Source: Acutalibacter muris (GTDB taxonomy: Bacteria > Bacillota > Clostridia > Oscillospirales > Acutalibacteraceae). From it: DNA of 64,000 nucleotides. Position numbers and translations under genes: made by a program. The stretch is from positions 1,302,001-1,366,000 of the forward strand of contig NZ_CP021422.1 of assembly GCF_002201475.1 (NCBI RefSeq), written 5' to 3'. Below the pieces are notes generated by a model. The model worked only from the letters and a program-made list of their open reading frames with translations. It was not told the origin of the DNA and made no database searches. Positions 28,347 to 37,395 of this stretch are shown piece by piece (the stretch's first letter is position 1; every line of letters begins with the position of its first letter).

Positions 28347-28928
28347 TTAAAGAATATTATAATCTGTCCACTCTGTCCTAAACTTCACCGTCCCGCCGGA
28401 ACAGAGGGTCAGCCAAAACTCCTGCCCGGCGCGCTCTATAGGTATGCTGTAAAAACAGACTCCGCTCTCATTTGTCCTTTGCGGCCTCCCGCCCAGAGAG
28501 GAAAATTCCGTCTCATGAAGCCCCTGGGAGAGACCCCGGCCCGTCAGCTTCATATGGCTCTCCTTGCAGGTCCAGAGCTGTGTCAAAAGGCGGCTGTCCC
28601 CGGCGGTCAGGGAGAGCTCTCCGGGGGTGCAGATTTTCTCCCTCATGGCCGGCGAAAATTCCCGCACCCGCTCTATATCAAGGCCCGCCGGCACGTCCTC
28701 TATGGCGCAGGCTATGAGCCCCCGGCTGTGGGCAATGCTGAAATGGGGCCCGCCGGGCAGATAGGGCTTGCCGTGCGCCCCTTTAAGCGCCCGGTCCATT
28801 ATTTCCTCTACGGTCTCGCCGGGCCCGCAGAAGCCCAGCTTAACGAGCCCATACCTCAGCAGGGCCCAACCGGCATAGTGCTCCCGGCGGCGGGGTTCTC
28901 CCGGGGGCAGGGAGGTGATATATACCAT
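28347..28928 (-). CDS. 4'-phosphopantetheinyl transferase (Sfp-like)
   Basis: It attaches phosphopantetheine from CoA to carrier proteins. Motifs are HFSIAHSRG, AGLDIERVR (magnesium-binding Asp and Glu) and WTCKESHMKLTGRGLS. The 193-residue length is slightly short for Sfp types. No carrier protein or NRPS/PKS gene is nearby, so the target is unknown. I placed the start at 28928, after the MATE gene ends; a longer frame would overlap that gene by 79 bp. Confidence 0.85.
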   Translation of the reverse strand: MVYITSLPPGEPRRREHYAGWALLRYGLVKLGFCGPGETVEEIMDRALKGAHGKPYLPGGPHFSIAHSRGLIACAIEDVPAGLDIERVREFSPAMREKICTPGELSLTAGDSRLLTQLWTCKESHMKLTGRGLSQGLHETEFSSLGGRPQRTNESGVCFYSIPIERAGQEFWLTLCSGGTVKFRTEWTDYNIL

Positions 28929-28942
28929 CTCAATATACCGTC

Positions 28943-30322
28943 TCAGCTCTCGAACAGGTTGTCCCGGGTTATGTTCTTCAGCCACTTGCCCGAGCGGTAG
29001 CGGTGTATGACCGCGGGCCATTTCACGAACTCGTCAAGGCAGAGGATGAAGTACACCCACAGCACCGGCAGCTTCAGCACAAAGGCCGCAAGGAAACCCA
29101 CCGGCACGGCATAGACCCACATAACTATCGCGTCGCAGATAAGCCCGAAGCGGCTGTCTCCGCCGGCACGGAACACGCCGGCTATGAGGGTGGTGTTCAC
29201 TGCGGCGCCCATTACATAGTAGCTGTTGATAAGCAGCATTACTCCCAAGTATTCCAAGGCTGTCTGTGTAAAGTTGCCGGAGCCCGCGTACATCAGAACA
29301 AAGGGCCTTGCTATCAGCACGATAACGCCGCCTATGGCCCCGGCGGCCACCGTCAGCCAGAGCACCTTGCGCCCGTCGGAGCGGGTCTCCTCCAGCTTGC
29401 CCTCGCCCATTTTCTGGCCCAGAAGGATGCCGCCCGCGTTTGCAAGGCCGAAGCAGAGTATGGTGCCGAAGTTGCGCACAACTGTGGCTAGGGAGTTTGC
29501 GGCCACTGCGTCCGTGCCCAGGTGTCCGATAATCACCGAATACATGGAGAAGGCCAGGCCCCAGACCACATCGTTGCCAATGGCGGGAAGAGAAAGCTTT
29601 ATAAAGTCCCCAAAGAGTATTTTGTTCCTGATGAATATGGTGCGAAAGCGCAGCTTGATATGCTCCGACCGGGCCGAGACCACAAAGCAGAGGGCCAGCT
29701 CCACCAGCCGGGAGATGGAGGTGGCAAGGGCCACGCCCATGACACCCATCTTCGGCGCGCCCAGCCAGCCGAAAATGAATATAGCGTTCAGTACCACATT
29801 GAGCCCCACGGCGATGGAGTTGAGCACTGTGCCTATAGCCACGCGACCTACGCTTCTGAGTATGGCGATGTACACCTCCGTAACCCCCCAGCACAGGTAA
29901 CACACGCTGAGTATCCTTATGTACCCGGCCCCAAGGGCTATTAGCTCCTGGTCATTGGTAAAGACCAGCATCATATACTCCGGGATAGTCAGGGCCAGGA
30001 GGGCTACTATTATGGACACGCTTAAAGAGAAGCGCAGGGCTATGCCCTGGACCACCTCGATGGCCTTGAAGTCCTTTTTGCCGAAATACTGGGCGCAGAG
30101 CATGGTGGCCCCGGTGCCCAGGCCGTAGAACAGCATGAACAGCACGTGGGCATACTGGCTGGCAAGGCTCACCGCCGAGATGGCCGACTGGCCCACGAAG
30201 TTCAGCATTACCACGTCCGCCGAGCTCACAAGGGAGCTCAATAGGTTTTGCAGCACAATGGGTATGACCAGCTTTGCTATCTGGCCGTAGAAGGGGTCTT
30301 TGAGCCCTTTAAAGCTTTTCAT
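28943..30322 (-). CDS. MATE-family efflux transporter
   Basis: The 459-residue integral membrane protein has about twelve helices in two six-helix halves, as is usual for multidrug and toxin extrusion proteins. It exchanges cations for organic substrates. The N-terminal half contains QYFGKKDFKAIEVVQG and the second half MGEGKLEETRSDGRK at the matching cytoplasmic loop. It is followed by the Sfp-like gene 14 bp downstream. The substrate is unknown. AGGAGG precedes the start. Confidence 0.9.
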   Translation of the reverse strand: MKSFKGLKDPFYGQIAKLVIPIVLQNLLSSLVSSADVVMLNFVGQSAISAVSLASQYAHVLFMLFYGLGTGATMLCAQYFGKKDFKAIEVVQGIALRFSLSVSIIVALLALTIPEYMMLVFTNDQELIALGAGYIRILSVCYLCWGVTEVYIAILRSVGRVAIGTVLNSIAVGLNVVLNAIFIFGWLGAPKMGVMGVALATSISRLVELALCFVVSARSEHIKLRFRTIFIRNKILFGDFIKLSLPAIGNDVVWGLAFSMYSVIIGHLGTDAVAANSLATVVRNFGTILCFGLANAGGILLGQKMGEGKLEETRSDGRKVLWLTVAAGAIGGVIVLIARPFVLMYAGSGNFTQTALEYLGVMLLINSYYVMGAAVNTTLIAGVFRAGGDSRFGLICDAIVMWVYAVPVGFLAAFVLKLPVLWVYFILCLDEFVKWPAVIHRYRSGKWLKNITRDNLFES

Positions 30323-30429
30323 CTATTTTCCTCCTTGCTTTCGCATATTCTCCCACTATAACACAGTTCCAGCGGGATTACAAGCCCGGAACAAAAAAGA
30401 TTTTTAGGGCCCTTTGAAAGCGATTTTTG

Positions 30430-30458
30430 TTGCAAAAAGAACGCTTCTGTGCTATTAT
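30430..30458 (+). promoter_or_regulatory. Promoter of guaA
   Basis: It reads TTGCAA, a 17-bp spacer, then TATTAT, 30 bp before ATG 30489. I see no purine riboswitch in the short leader. Confidence 0.65.
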
Positions 30459-30488
30459 ATACTATATTTTCAGAAAGGTCGTGAGATC

Positions 30489-32030
30489 ATGCCTCAAGCT
30501 GGCAAAGGCCATCAGGCGGTGGTGGTGCTGGACTTCGGCGGGCAGTATGCCCAGCTCATCGCCCGCCGCGTGCGTGACCGGAAAGTTTACTGCGAGATAA
30601 AGCCCTATTGGACCGATCCCCGGGAGCTCTCCGGGTACATGGGGATAATATTCACCGGCGGCCCCGGCAGCGTATATGCCGAAGACGCGCCCCTCTGTCG
30701 GCCGGAGCTTTTCAGCTTGGGGGTGCCTGTCCTGGGAATATGCTATGGTGCCCAGGTCATGGCCCAGGTGCTGGGTGGCAGAGTCGGGCCCATGGAGGCC
30801 CCGGAGTTCGGCAAGACGCAGATGGCGTTCTCCGAGAAATCCACGCTGTTTGACGGTGTGCCGGATAGTGTGGTCTGGATGAGCCATAACGATGGCATCA
30901 CCGAAGCGCCCCAGGGCTTCGCCCCCAGTGCTCGCTCCGCCCACTGCCCGATGGCCGCCATGGAGGACCCGGGAAGGAAACTCTACGCCGTGCAGTTCCA
31001 CCCGGAGGTGGCCCATACGGAGCACGGCAATAGGATGCTGGAAAACTTCCTGTATAAGGTCTGCGGCTGCGCTGGGGACTGGGAAATGGGCTCCTTTGCC
31101 AAAGACACCATCGAGAGCCTTCGGGAGACTATCGGAGATAAAAAGGTGCTCTGCGGACTCTCCGGCGGCGTGGACTCCTCCGTGGCGGCAATGCTTGTGC
31201 ACAGGGCCGTGGGGAAAAACCTCACCTGTATATTTGTGGACCACGGGTTGCTGCGCAAGGGCGAGGGGGACCTGGTGGAGCAGGTGTTTAAAAAAGAATT
31301 TGACATAAACCTCCTCCGAGTGAACGCCGGGGAGCGGTTCCTTTCAAAGCTCCGGGGGGTAACCGACCCGGAACGCAAGCGGAAGATAATCGGCGAGGAG
31401 TTTATACGTGTATTCGAGGCTGAGGCGGCAAAGCTGGGCAAAGTCGAGCTCCTCTGCCAAGGGACAATATATCCAGACGTGGTAGAGAGCGGCAGCGGTC
31501 AGGCCGCAGTGATAAAGAGCCACCACAATGTGGGGGGGCTGCCCGAGGACGTGGGCTTCGAGGGCATAGTGGAGCCCCTTCGGGACCTGTTTAAAGATGA
31601 GGTCCGCCGGGTAGGCATGGAACTGGGGATCCCCGAGAAGCTAGTATGGCGGCAGCCCTTCCCGGGACCGGGCCTTGCGGTGCGTATCATCGGCGAGATA
31701 ACCGAGGACCGGGTGAAGACCCTCCAGGAGGCGGATGCCATCTTCCGCGAGGAGGTCGCAAACGCCGGGCTTGAGCGTGAAATCGGCCAATACTTCGCCG
31801 TGCTCACCGGCACCCGGAGCGTAGGAGTCATGGGCGACGGCCGCAGCTATGGGGAAACCGTGGCACTCAGGGCCGTGAACACCACAGACTTTATGACGGC
31901 GGACTGGTACCAGATGCCCTATGAGGTGCTGGGAAGAGCGTCCAATAGGATTGTGAATGAGGTGCCGGGGGTGACCAGGGTGGTTTATGATGTGACAAGT
32001 AAGCCGCCGGCTACTATTGAGTGGGAATGA
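30489..32030 (+). CDS. guaA: GMP synthase (glutamine-hydrolysing)
   Basis: It converts XMP to GMP. The 513-residue protein has an N-terminal class I glutaminase ([11 protein letters not shown] with the catalytic Cys; the His-x-Glu pair in FHPEVAH). The ATP pyrophosphatase P-loop is [11 protein letters not shown] and the C-terminal dimerisation domain ends ATIEWE. ATG 30489 begins the conserved region; an upstream in-frame ATG at 30414 lies before the promoter. The 3' end of guaA is a well-known attachment site for integrative elements, and the island starts right after it. Confidence 0.95.
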   Translation: MPQAGKGHQAVVVLDFGGQYAQLIARRVRDRKVYCEIKPYWTDPRELSGYMGIIFTGGPGSVYAEDAPLCRPELFSLGVPVLGICYGAQVMAQVLGGRVGPMEAPEFGKTQMAFSEKSTLFDGVPDSVVWMSHNDGITEAPQGFAPSARSAHCPMAAMEDPGRKLYAVQFHPEVAHTEHGNRMLENFLYKVCGCAGDWEMGSFAKDTIESLRETIGDKKVLCGLSGGVDSSVAAMLVHRAVGKNLTCIFVDHGLLRKGEGDLVEQVFKKEFDINLLRVNAGERFLSKLRGVTDPERKRKIIGEEFIRVFEAEAAKLGKVELLCQGTIYPDVVESGSGQAAVIKSHHNVGGLPEDVGFEGIVEPLRDLFKDEVRRVGMELGIPEKLVWRQPFPGPGLAVRIIGEITEDRVKTLQEADAIFREEVANAGLEREIGQYFAVLTGTRSVGVMGDGRSYGETVALRAVNTTDFMTADWYQMPYEVLGRASNRIVNEVPGVTRVVYDVTSKPPATIEWE

Positions 32031-32145
32031 CCGTCAAAACGGCGCAAACCCGCATGAATACAGGGCTTTTGACCTGTCACTTTGCCTTGTGATACTGGTT
32101 TGATACTATTCGTTTCAACCCGGTCACACAAGAGAATGATTGCAA

Positions 32146-32203
32146 AGGGCAAGCGAACCGCCCTGCTGAACGACAAATTCAGCAGGGCGGTTTTGCTTGC
32201 CCT
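32146..32203. terminator. Long perfect hairpin between guaA and the XRE gene
   Basis: Arms AGGGCAAGC and CCGCCCTGCTGAA with their complements form a stem of about 25 bp around a 7-nt loop. It overlaps the stop codon of the minus-strand XRE gene and has T-rich flanks on that side, so it should terminate transcription from both directions. Confidence 0.85.
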
Positions 32204-32759
32204 ATTTTTCTTTTCTCCAGGGTACATAGTATTTCGATTCTTTCCCGTCATCGCAGGTACTCGGCCAGTTGATTTTCCATTCAAAGTATTCTTCCCTGGT
32301 AATCTCCCCGGCGTGTAGCTCCTGCTGGCGCAAGAGCCATTCCCTCATAAACTCGTCCACAAGGCCATAGTTGAAGTAGATACCCACGGGAGGTTGAACG
32401 GGCCAGTCGTCCGTATCGTTGTAGCGGACGGCGGTATCATCGGAGGCCCCCGTCTTGCCGGGGTTGCGGACGAGCTGAAACAGGCGGATGGAACCGGGGC
32501 TGTCCTCGTCCAGCCAGAAGAACGTCCGCATGAAGTCCTCGGCACAGCCGGGTTGAACCGTATAGAAGTTCTGGCGGTCTACTCGCAGGGCCTGGGCAAT
32601 CTTGTCCAGCAGCTCCCTTTTTGGCACACGGTAATTTGTTTCGTACTGGGCAATACGGTTATCCGCTCCCTTTTCTTCAAAGCCGATAGCCAGCCCCAAT
32701 TCCTTTTGCGTCATACCTCGAAATGTGCGGATTTTCTTGATTTTTTCTCCTACTGTCAT
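32202..32759 (-). CDS. XRE-family transcriptional regulator of the island
   Basis: The 185-residue protein has an N-terminal helix-turn-helix (about 3-62: TVGEKIKKIRTFRGMTQKEL and the following turn) of the Cro/C1 type. The C-terminal part has no domain I can name. It is divergent from the excisionase gene and probably represses it; paired GCGAAATA sites lie between. I chose ATG 32759 because the upstream extension is a hydrophobic non-family stretch and this ATG sits at the HTH start. Confidence 0.85.
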   Translation of the reverse strand: MTVGEKIKKIRTFRGMTQKELGLAIGFEEKGADNRIAQYETNYRVPKRELLDKIAQALRVDRQNFYTVQPGCAEDFMRTFFWLDEDSPGSIRLFQLVRNPGKTGASDDTAVRYNDTDDWPVQPPVGIYFNYGLVDEFMREWLLRQQELHAGEITREEYFEWKINWPSTCDDGKESKYYVPWRKEK

Positions 32760-32781
32760 ATGTTCCACCGCCTTTGAAAAT

Positions 32782-32872
32782 AGTATAGCGCAAATAAGCG
32801 AAATATGCAAGAAGAAAATTAACAAAATTGCGAAATAAACTCTTGATATTAACAACCATGCGAATGTATAAT
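32782..32872. promoter_or_regulatory. Divergent promoters and repeated operator sites for XRE and excisionase
   Basis: Minus strand: TTGCAT, 17-bp spacer, TATACT (32810 to 32782), reading into the XRE gene. Plus strand: TTGATA, 18-bp spacer, TATAAT (32843-32872), reading into the excisionase. Two direct GCGAAATA repeats at 32798-32805 and 32830-32837 are 32 bp apart (three helical turns) and are likely repressor sites. Confidence 0.7.
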
Positions 32873-32908
32873 AAGGATGTCAGCATTAACAATAAGGAGG
32901 TGTTGTAT

Positions 32909-33097
32909 TTGAGCAAAGAGCTGTTTGTACGTGCCGAGGAAGTGGCCGGGGCGCTGGGTATCTCCAAGCCCTACGCCTACAAGCTGGTGCGGGAGATGAA
33001 CGAGGAGCTGAAGCAGAAAGGTTTCCTCACCATCCCCGGACGGGTGAGCAGGCGCTACTTCGAGGAAAAGTTCTATGGACTGCGGGAAAATCAGTAA
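32909..33097 (+). CDS. xis: Excisionase-type helix-turn-helix protein
   Basis: The 62-residue protein (SKELFVRAEEVAGALGISKP followed by AYKLVREMNEELKQKG) is a MerR/excisionase-like winged helix, typical of the small protein beside tyrosine integrases. The TTG at 32909 has AAGGAGG eight bases upstream, so I prefer it over the longer ATG-initiated frame. It is 12 bp before the integrase. Confidence 0.8.
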   Translation: MSKELFVRAEEVAGALGISKPYAYKLVREMNEELKQKGFLTIPGRVSRRYFEEKFYGLRENQ

Positions 33098-33109
33098 GGA
33101 GGGAAGAAA

Positions 33110-33523
33110 ATGCCAGCGTACAAAGACAAGGCCAAGGGGACATGGTATGCGTCCTTTTACTTTGAGAACTGGACAGGGAAAAAGGAAAAGAAGATGAAGC
33201 GGGGCTTCAAGACCAAGCGGGAGGCGCTGGAATGGGAACGGACGTTCCTGCAACAGCAGACCGCCGACCTGGATATGACCTTTGAGAGCTTCGTGGCGCT
33301 CTACGCCGCAGACATGAAAGGCCGTATCAAGGAGAACACCTGGGGGACGAAAGAGCATATCCTCTACAAGAAGCTGGTGCCCTACTTCGGAAAGCGGAAA
33401 ATGAGCGAAATCCACTCCAAAGAGGTCACGGCGTGGCAGAGCGAAATGCTGAACTACCGGGACAAAAACGGCAAGGCCAGCGAAATGGGCAGACGGCTAA
33501 AAACGCAAATTTTTCGCTTTTAG
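33110..33523 (+). pseudogene. int: Tyrosine integrase, N-terminal half only
   Basis: The 137-codon ORF covers the arm-binding domain (AYKDKAKGTWYASFYFENWT) and the SAM-like core-binding domain (MTFESFVALYAADMKGRIKE, LVPYFGKRKMSEIHSKEV). Homology stops after NYRDKNGK near 33474, and a different sequence continues to a stop at 33523. The catalytic domain is absent. Its C-terminal end appears at 45754-45921. The protein should not recombine DNA, so the element is probably immobile on its own. AAGGAGGG precedes ATG 33110. Confidence 0.85.
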
Positions 33524-33984
33524 AAACAAAGTCCTTTGCCCAGGACACCGCTGACAAGCTGGGTGTCAGCAAGCGCACCGTGGAGCAGCTTGTCCAGACC
33601 GCCCGCGACTTGACCCCGGAGGCAAAGAAAACTATTCGGGACGCTGGCGATAAGATTAGCAAAGGGGCCGCGCTGAAAATTTCCAGACTGCCCCCTGACC
33701 AGCAGGAGGAAGCCGCTGCCGTTCTGACCATAGCGCCGCCCGCACCGAAGCGGCAGGGGATGATGGACAGTGAATCAGCGTTGAGCGAGTTTAAGGCACT
33801 ATGCGCCCGCTATGTTTCCGGTATCGAAGCCCTCCATCACCGGGCAGACATTTTTGCCGGAATGACAATTTCCCAATTTGACGCATTGGGCGATAGTGCC
33901 TATTCTGTCACGACTGCAATCAAAGAATTTTTTGAGAAAGTACATGAAATCCGACACGAAATGGAGAAGGAAAATGAAAGCTGA
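33477..33984 (+). pseudogene. ParB-like partition protein, N-terminal part missing
   Basis: In another frame from the integrase remnant, the sequence reads as the helix-turn-helix and C-terminal part of a ParB-family protein (SFAQDTADKLGVSKRTVEQL, LSRLPPEQ-like ISRLPPDQQEEAAAV). The ParB nuclease-like N-terminus is missing, cut at the same point where the integrase ends. The ORF's nominal start at 33433 lies inside the integrase and has no ribosome-binding site, so it is probably not expressed. Its last 11 bp overlap the next gene. Confidence 0.75.
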
Positions 33985-34315
33985 CTACATCACCAACGGC
34001 TCCACCCTGCCGCCCTATCTGGCCTATCCCCGGTTCCTGTTGGGTATGAATATCCGGCTGACCGCGAAAGAAGTGTACGCAATTATGCTGGATATGACAC
34101 TGAACTCCGAGGCCGCGCAGACCGACAAGCGCGGGCGGCGGTATCTGGCGTTCTACAACAAGACCATTGCGGAGATCATCGACCGTACCCCCAGCACCGT
34201 GGCACAGTCCCTCCGGGAGTTGGAGGATGTTGGGCTGGTGGAGAAGAAGCTGATAGCCCTCCATACCCCCTATCACATCTACATCAAGTTACCGGCAGGA
34301 GAGAACGATCCGTGA
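33974..34315 (+). CDS. Helix-turn-helix protein of the RepA N-terminal type
   Basis: The 113-residue protein (YITNGSTLPPYLAYPRFLL, LTAKEVYAIMLDMTLNSE, IAEIIDRTPSTVAQSLREL) looks like the winged-helix N-terminal domain of replication-initiator-like proteins found in Clostridial integrative elements. It lacks the remainder of a full initiator but has a normal small-gene length in these elements. ATG 33974 follows GAAGGAAA. It overlaps the next gene by four bases. Confidence 0.7.
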   Translation: MKADYITNGSTLPPYLAYPRFLLGMNIRLTAKEVYAIMLDMTLNSEAAQTDKRGRRYLAFYNKTIAEIIDRTPSTVAQSLRELEDVGLVEKKLIALHTPYHIYIKLPAGENDP

Positions 34316-34662
34316 TCCAGCACATGAACTACCAGCAGTACCGCGCCGCCCGGAGGCTGGTACATAGCTGCTGCAATTATGACTGCGGGAACTGTCTGCT
34401 TCTGGACAACGGCGAGGAATGTATCTGCCCGCAGAGCATCACCTACTCGCTGATCTGCAAATGGTTCCGCGCTGCTGTCATGCCACTGGACGCTGGCCTG
34501 TGCGCCGCCCTGCTGTACCGTGACCGCATGAAGCCCTGTGCCATCTGTGGCGGATACTTTCTACCCAATTCTAACAGGGCGAAATACTGCCCGGAGTGTG
34601 CCGAGCAGGAGCGGCGGCGAAAGACCCGTGACCGGGTACGTCGCCATAGGGCTGATATGTAA
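34312..34662 (+). CDS. Cysteine-rich VLP-type protein
   Basis: The 116-residue protein has several cysteine pairs: CCNYDCGNC, CICP, and a C-terminal CAICGGYF...CPEC zinc knuckle followed by a basic tail. This pattern is the cysteine-rich VLP protein common in integrative and conjugative elements of Firmicutes. Its function is not established; nucleic-acid binding is likely. The GTG start at 34312 overlaps the previous stop (GTGA), with AGGAGA eight bases upstream. Confidence 0.78.
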   Translation: MIQHMNYQQYRAARRLVHSCCNYDCGNCLLLDNGEECICPQSITYSLICKWFRAAVMPLDAGLCAALLYRDRMKPCAICGGYFLPNSNRAKYCPECAEQERRRKTRDRVRRHRADM

Positions 34663-34801
34663 CGCTTTAGGCCCGAAAAAGCCCTTGATTTGCAAGGCTT
34701 TCCGAGGGTGGCTCGATAGAGGCCTGATACATTCCCTATCCAGCACCCCGGAAGGCCCTCAGACGGCCCGTAACGGCGATTCTACAAAGGAGTTTTATCC
34801 T

Positions 34802-35554
34802 ATGGCTGAAAACAGGAGATTTTACTATCTCAAACTGAAAGAAGGTTTCTACAACAGCGAGACTATGGTCGTCCTGGAAAGTATGCCGGATGGCCTGCTG
34901 TACTCGAATCTGCTGCTGAAAATGTACCTTATGTCCCTGAAAAGCGGCGGAATCCTCATGCTCAACGAGCATCTTCCCCATACTGTCCAGACCATTGCCA
35001 CATTCACCCGGCACCAGATTGGGACGGTAGAGAGGTCGATTAAAGTTTTCATGGAATTTGGCCTTGTGGAAGTCCTGACCGACGGCGCTTTCTACATGGC
35101 TGACATTCAACTGCTGATTGGTCAGTCCTCCACCGAGGGCGAGAGAAAGAAGCGGGAGCGGACGCGGTTGCAGCGTCAAAAATTGCTGCCCTCTGGCAAA
35201 GTGGACATTTGTCCACCCATAGACCAGGTGGACAAATGTCCCCCTATATTAGAGATTAGAGATAAAGAGTATAGAGATAAGAGTTTAGAGAATAGAGAGG
35301 GGGAACACGCCCGCACGTTGGGCCGGTATCAAAATGTTTTTCTGTCTGCCGGTGAACTGTCCGAACTGCAAGCCGACTTCCCCACCGTCTGGCAGGAGTA
35401 CATCGAACGGCTATCCGAGTACATGGCATCTACTGGCAGGACATACAAGAGCCATGCAGCCACCATTTGCCGCTGGATAGCGGATGACCGCCGCAAGGCC
35501 GCTCCCCCTGCCCGTGACCGGGATTACAGCGTGAAGGACGGTGATACGGTATGA
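34802..35554 (+). CDS. Replisome organizer N-terminal-domain protein
   Basis: The 250-residue protein begins with a phage replisome-organizer-type winged helix (RRFYYLKLKEGFYNSETMVV, LYSNLLLKMYLMSLKSGG). It then has a charged linker and a DnaD-like C-terminus (LSELQADFPTVWQEYIERL). Such proteins load a helicase loader at an origin. The next gene, overlapping by four bases, is a DnaC-like loader, so together they form an element replication module. ATG 34802 follows AAAGGAG; the longer upstream frame overlaps the VLP gene and is unlikely. Confidence 0.82.
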   Translation: MAENRRFYYLKLKEGFYNSETMVVLESMPDGLLYSNLLLKMYLMSLKSGGILMLNEHLPHTVQTIATFTRHQIGTVERSIKVFMEFGLVEVLTDGAFYMADIQLLIGQSSTEGERKKRERTRLQRQKLLPSGKVDICPPIDQVDKCPPILEIRDKEYRDKSLENREGEHARTLGRYQNVFLSAGELSELQADFPTVWQEYIERLSEYMASTGRTYKSHAATICRWIADDRRKAAPPARDRDYSVKDGDTV

Positions 35555-36399
35555 CGGAGATCCGCGAGGACGAATACCTTGACCCCGCTGACGGCCTGCT
35601 CCATTGCCGGAAGTGCGGAGGCCCCCGGCAGGCCGTCATTCCCGATCCGTTCAAGGGCGGCAGCTTCAAGCCCCGGTGTGTCTGCTCCTGCCAGCAGGAA
35701 GCGAAGCGCCGCCGTAAGGAGGCCGAGGAACGCCGTCAGCGCATGGAGCGCATCAAGCGGCGAAAGGCCCAGGGACTTCAAGAGCGTTACCTCTACGGCT
35801 ACACCTTCGCCAACGATAACGGCGGGAACCCCGCTATGGCAAAAGTCCACGCATACGTTGACCATTGGCCCCAGGCGTTCAAGCGGAACATCGGACTGCT
35901 GCTGTTCGGTGACGTGGGGACTGGTAAATCCTTCGCGGCCGGGTGCATCGCAAACGCCCTTCTCGACCGGGATATACCCGTACTCATGACCAACTTCCCC
36001 ACCATCCTGGCCCGCCTGTGCGGGACGTTCGGTGAGGACAGGACGGGCTTTCTGGATAGCCTGGGGGACTATGACCTGTTGATTATAGACGACCTGGGCG
36101 CGGAGCGCAACACCGAGTATGCCCTTGAGCAGATGTTCAGCATCATCGACAGTCGGTATCGCTGTAACAAGCCGCTGATCGTGACCACAAATCTGAAGCT
36201 GGACGAATTGAAACACCCGCCCGACCTCGCCCACGCCCGTATCTATGACCGGATTTTAGAACGCTGCGCCCCCATCCTCTTTGCTGGAAAGAACTTCCGG
36301 GAGGACAATGCCGCCAGCACCAAGGCGGCGGCGCGGCAGATTATCACATCAACTGCGGCCAGCCATCGGCAGACCGCCACCGAGAAAGGAGAACTATGA
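35551..36399 (+). CDS. DnaC/DnaI-like helicase loader ATPase
   Basis: The 282-residue protein has an N-terminal zinc-binding stretch (CRKCGG...CVCSC), then an AAA+ domain with Walker A FGDVGTGKS and Walker B LLIIDDLGAER, and the sensor VTTNLKLDEL. This fits helicase loaders of mobile elements. It overlaps the replisome organizer upstream and TnpW downstream by four bases each. Confidence 0.88.
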   Translation: MTEIREDEYLDPADGLLHCRKCGGPRQAVIPDPFKGGSFKPRCVCSCQQEAKRRRKEAEERRQRMERIKRRKAQGLQERYLYGYTFANDNGGNPAMAKVHAYVDHWPQAFKRNIGLLLFGDVGTGKSFAAGCIANALLDRDIPVLMTNFPTILARLCGTFGEDRTGFLDSLGDYDLLIIDDLGAERNTEYALEQMFSIIDSRYRCNKPLIVTTNLKLDELKHPPDLAHARIYDRILERCAPILFAGKNFREDNAASTKAAARQIITSTAASHRQTATEKGEL

Positions 36400-36596
36400 G
36401 CAACGAAACCAGCACCACCGAAACGATCACCTACCCCAAGGCCACGCCGCAAACCCCGCCCGCGCTGGTGAAGAAAATCGGCAAGACTACTTACCGGGTG
36501 CGGGTACATTTTAGCACCACCAGCACCGAGACGATGGAGGACAAAATCAAGCGCCTGCTTCGTGAGGAAGTCCGTCAGGCGATGGAAAACGAGTGA
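36396..36596 (+). CDS. TnpW-family transposon-encoded protein
   Basis: This 66-residue protein (KKIGKTTYRVRVHFSTTSTE, then ETMEDKIKRLLREEV) matches small TnpW proteins found in Tn4451-like and related Clostridial elements. The function is unknown. It overlaps the DnaC-like gene by four bases and is followed by a strong terminator. Confidence 0.8.
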   Translation: MSNETSTTETITYPKATPQTPPALVKKIGKTTYRVRVHFSTTSTETMEDKIKRLLREEVRQAMENE

Positions 36597-36607
36597 CAGC
36601 GCAGACA

Positions 36608-36641
36608 GGCCGGGAACCGTAACAGGCTCCCGGCCATTTTT
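36608..36641 (+). terminator. Terminator of the replication module
   Basis: An 8-bp perfect stem (GGCCGGGA with TCCCGGCC), with inner CC/GG pairing, is followed by ATTTTTG. Confidence 0.85.
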
Positions 36642-36729
36642 GCACCATTTTGTGAACATTCTGTAAACATGATGAAAAAGTCCTTGACAACAAGCAACAG
36701 GCAAAACCGCAAAATCTATACTGATTTCC

Positions 36730-36952
36730 TGCGGCGCGCGGCTGGCGGTATTCGATATTGCCGAGCTACGGGAGGTCACAGCCTATGATGAGCTGGAACT
36801 GGACACCCTGGGGGACAAAAAAACCGCCCTGTTCCTTATTATGAGCGATACCGATGACAGCTTTAACTTCCTGATTGTCCACCCGGCTCAAACCAAAACC
36901 CAACGAGGTCTACGATGTGTTTGAAGTTGACGTAGACACCGAGGGCGAATAA
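36730..36952 (+). pseudogene. VirD4/TraG coupling-protein fragment fused to another C-terminus
   Basis: Read from 36730, the sequence RLAVFDIAELREVTAYDELE, then LDTLGDKKTALFLIMSDTDDSFNFL is the core of a VirD4-type type IV coupling protein. It lacks a start, the Walker A region and the C-terminal domain. Homology ends near 36880, and after a frame change an unrelated tail (VYDVFEVDVDTEGE) ends at the TAA at 36950-36952. It is a relic of a conjugation module. Confidence 0.7.
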
Positions 36953-37082
36953 TCCCGTTCCGCAAGAAAGGAGTGATCTTATCTACCCGCCAGGGTCCCT
37001 GAAACCTGCCTCGGTTGAGGCCATTGGCGTACAAAGCGGACAGCTCAACAAAAAAATGAAGAAGGAGGATAGCCGGAATCGA

Positions 37083-37108
37083 GCCGCCCAAAATTCAGGG
37101 CGGTTTTG
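37083..37108 (+). terminator. Hairpin after the coupling-protein relic
   Basis: GCCGCCC pairs with GGGCGG around an 8-nt loop and is followed by TTTTGTT. Confidence 0.7.
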
Positions 37109-37173
37109 TTGTCCGGCTTTTGTATGCCTATGAACCAACACTAACCACAAAGCGATTCCGGCTAAATTAAAGT

Positions 37174-37314
37174 ATGGAATTTTTCAACAGCGCAATCGAC
37201 GTTTTGCAGACCCTCGTTATCGCACTCGGAGCCGGCCTTGGAATCTGGGGCGTCATCAACCTGCCGGAAGGTTACGGCAATGATAACCCTGGCGCGAATG
37301 CTCATGTACGGTAA
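37174..37314 (+). pseudogene. Maff2-type small membrane protein, truncated
   Basis: The 46-residue ORF (FNSAIDVLQTLVIALGAGLG, then IWGVINLPEGYGNDNPGAN) matches the start of Maff2-family proteins encoded beside the coupling protein in integrative and conjugative elements. These usually continue for 10-20 more residues. Here the family sequence stops after NPGAN and a stop comes four codons later. With the VirD4 relic next to it, it shows that the conjugation region was deleted down to its edges. Confidence 0.65.
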
Positions 37315-37395
37315 AGAAGCAAGCAACCGAAAACAAGAGATAGACCGCCAGCACCACACTATTCCGAACCAAAGAAACCAAAGACCAAAAGACAA

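Noticed and set aside
28479..29000. Plus-strand frame of 173 codons across the Sfp-like and MATE genes
   Set aside because: It spans two genes that are well supported on the minus strand and has no family character.
30414..30489. Longer guaA start at 30414
   Set aside because: The sequence before ATG 30489 contains the promoter and does not match the family.
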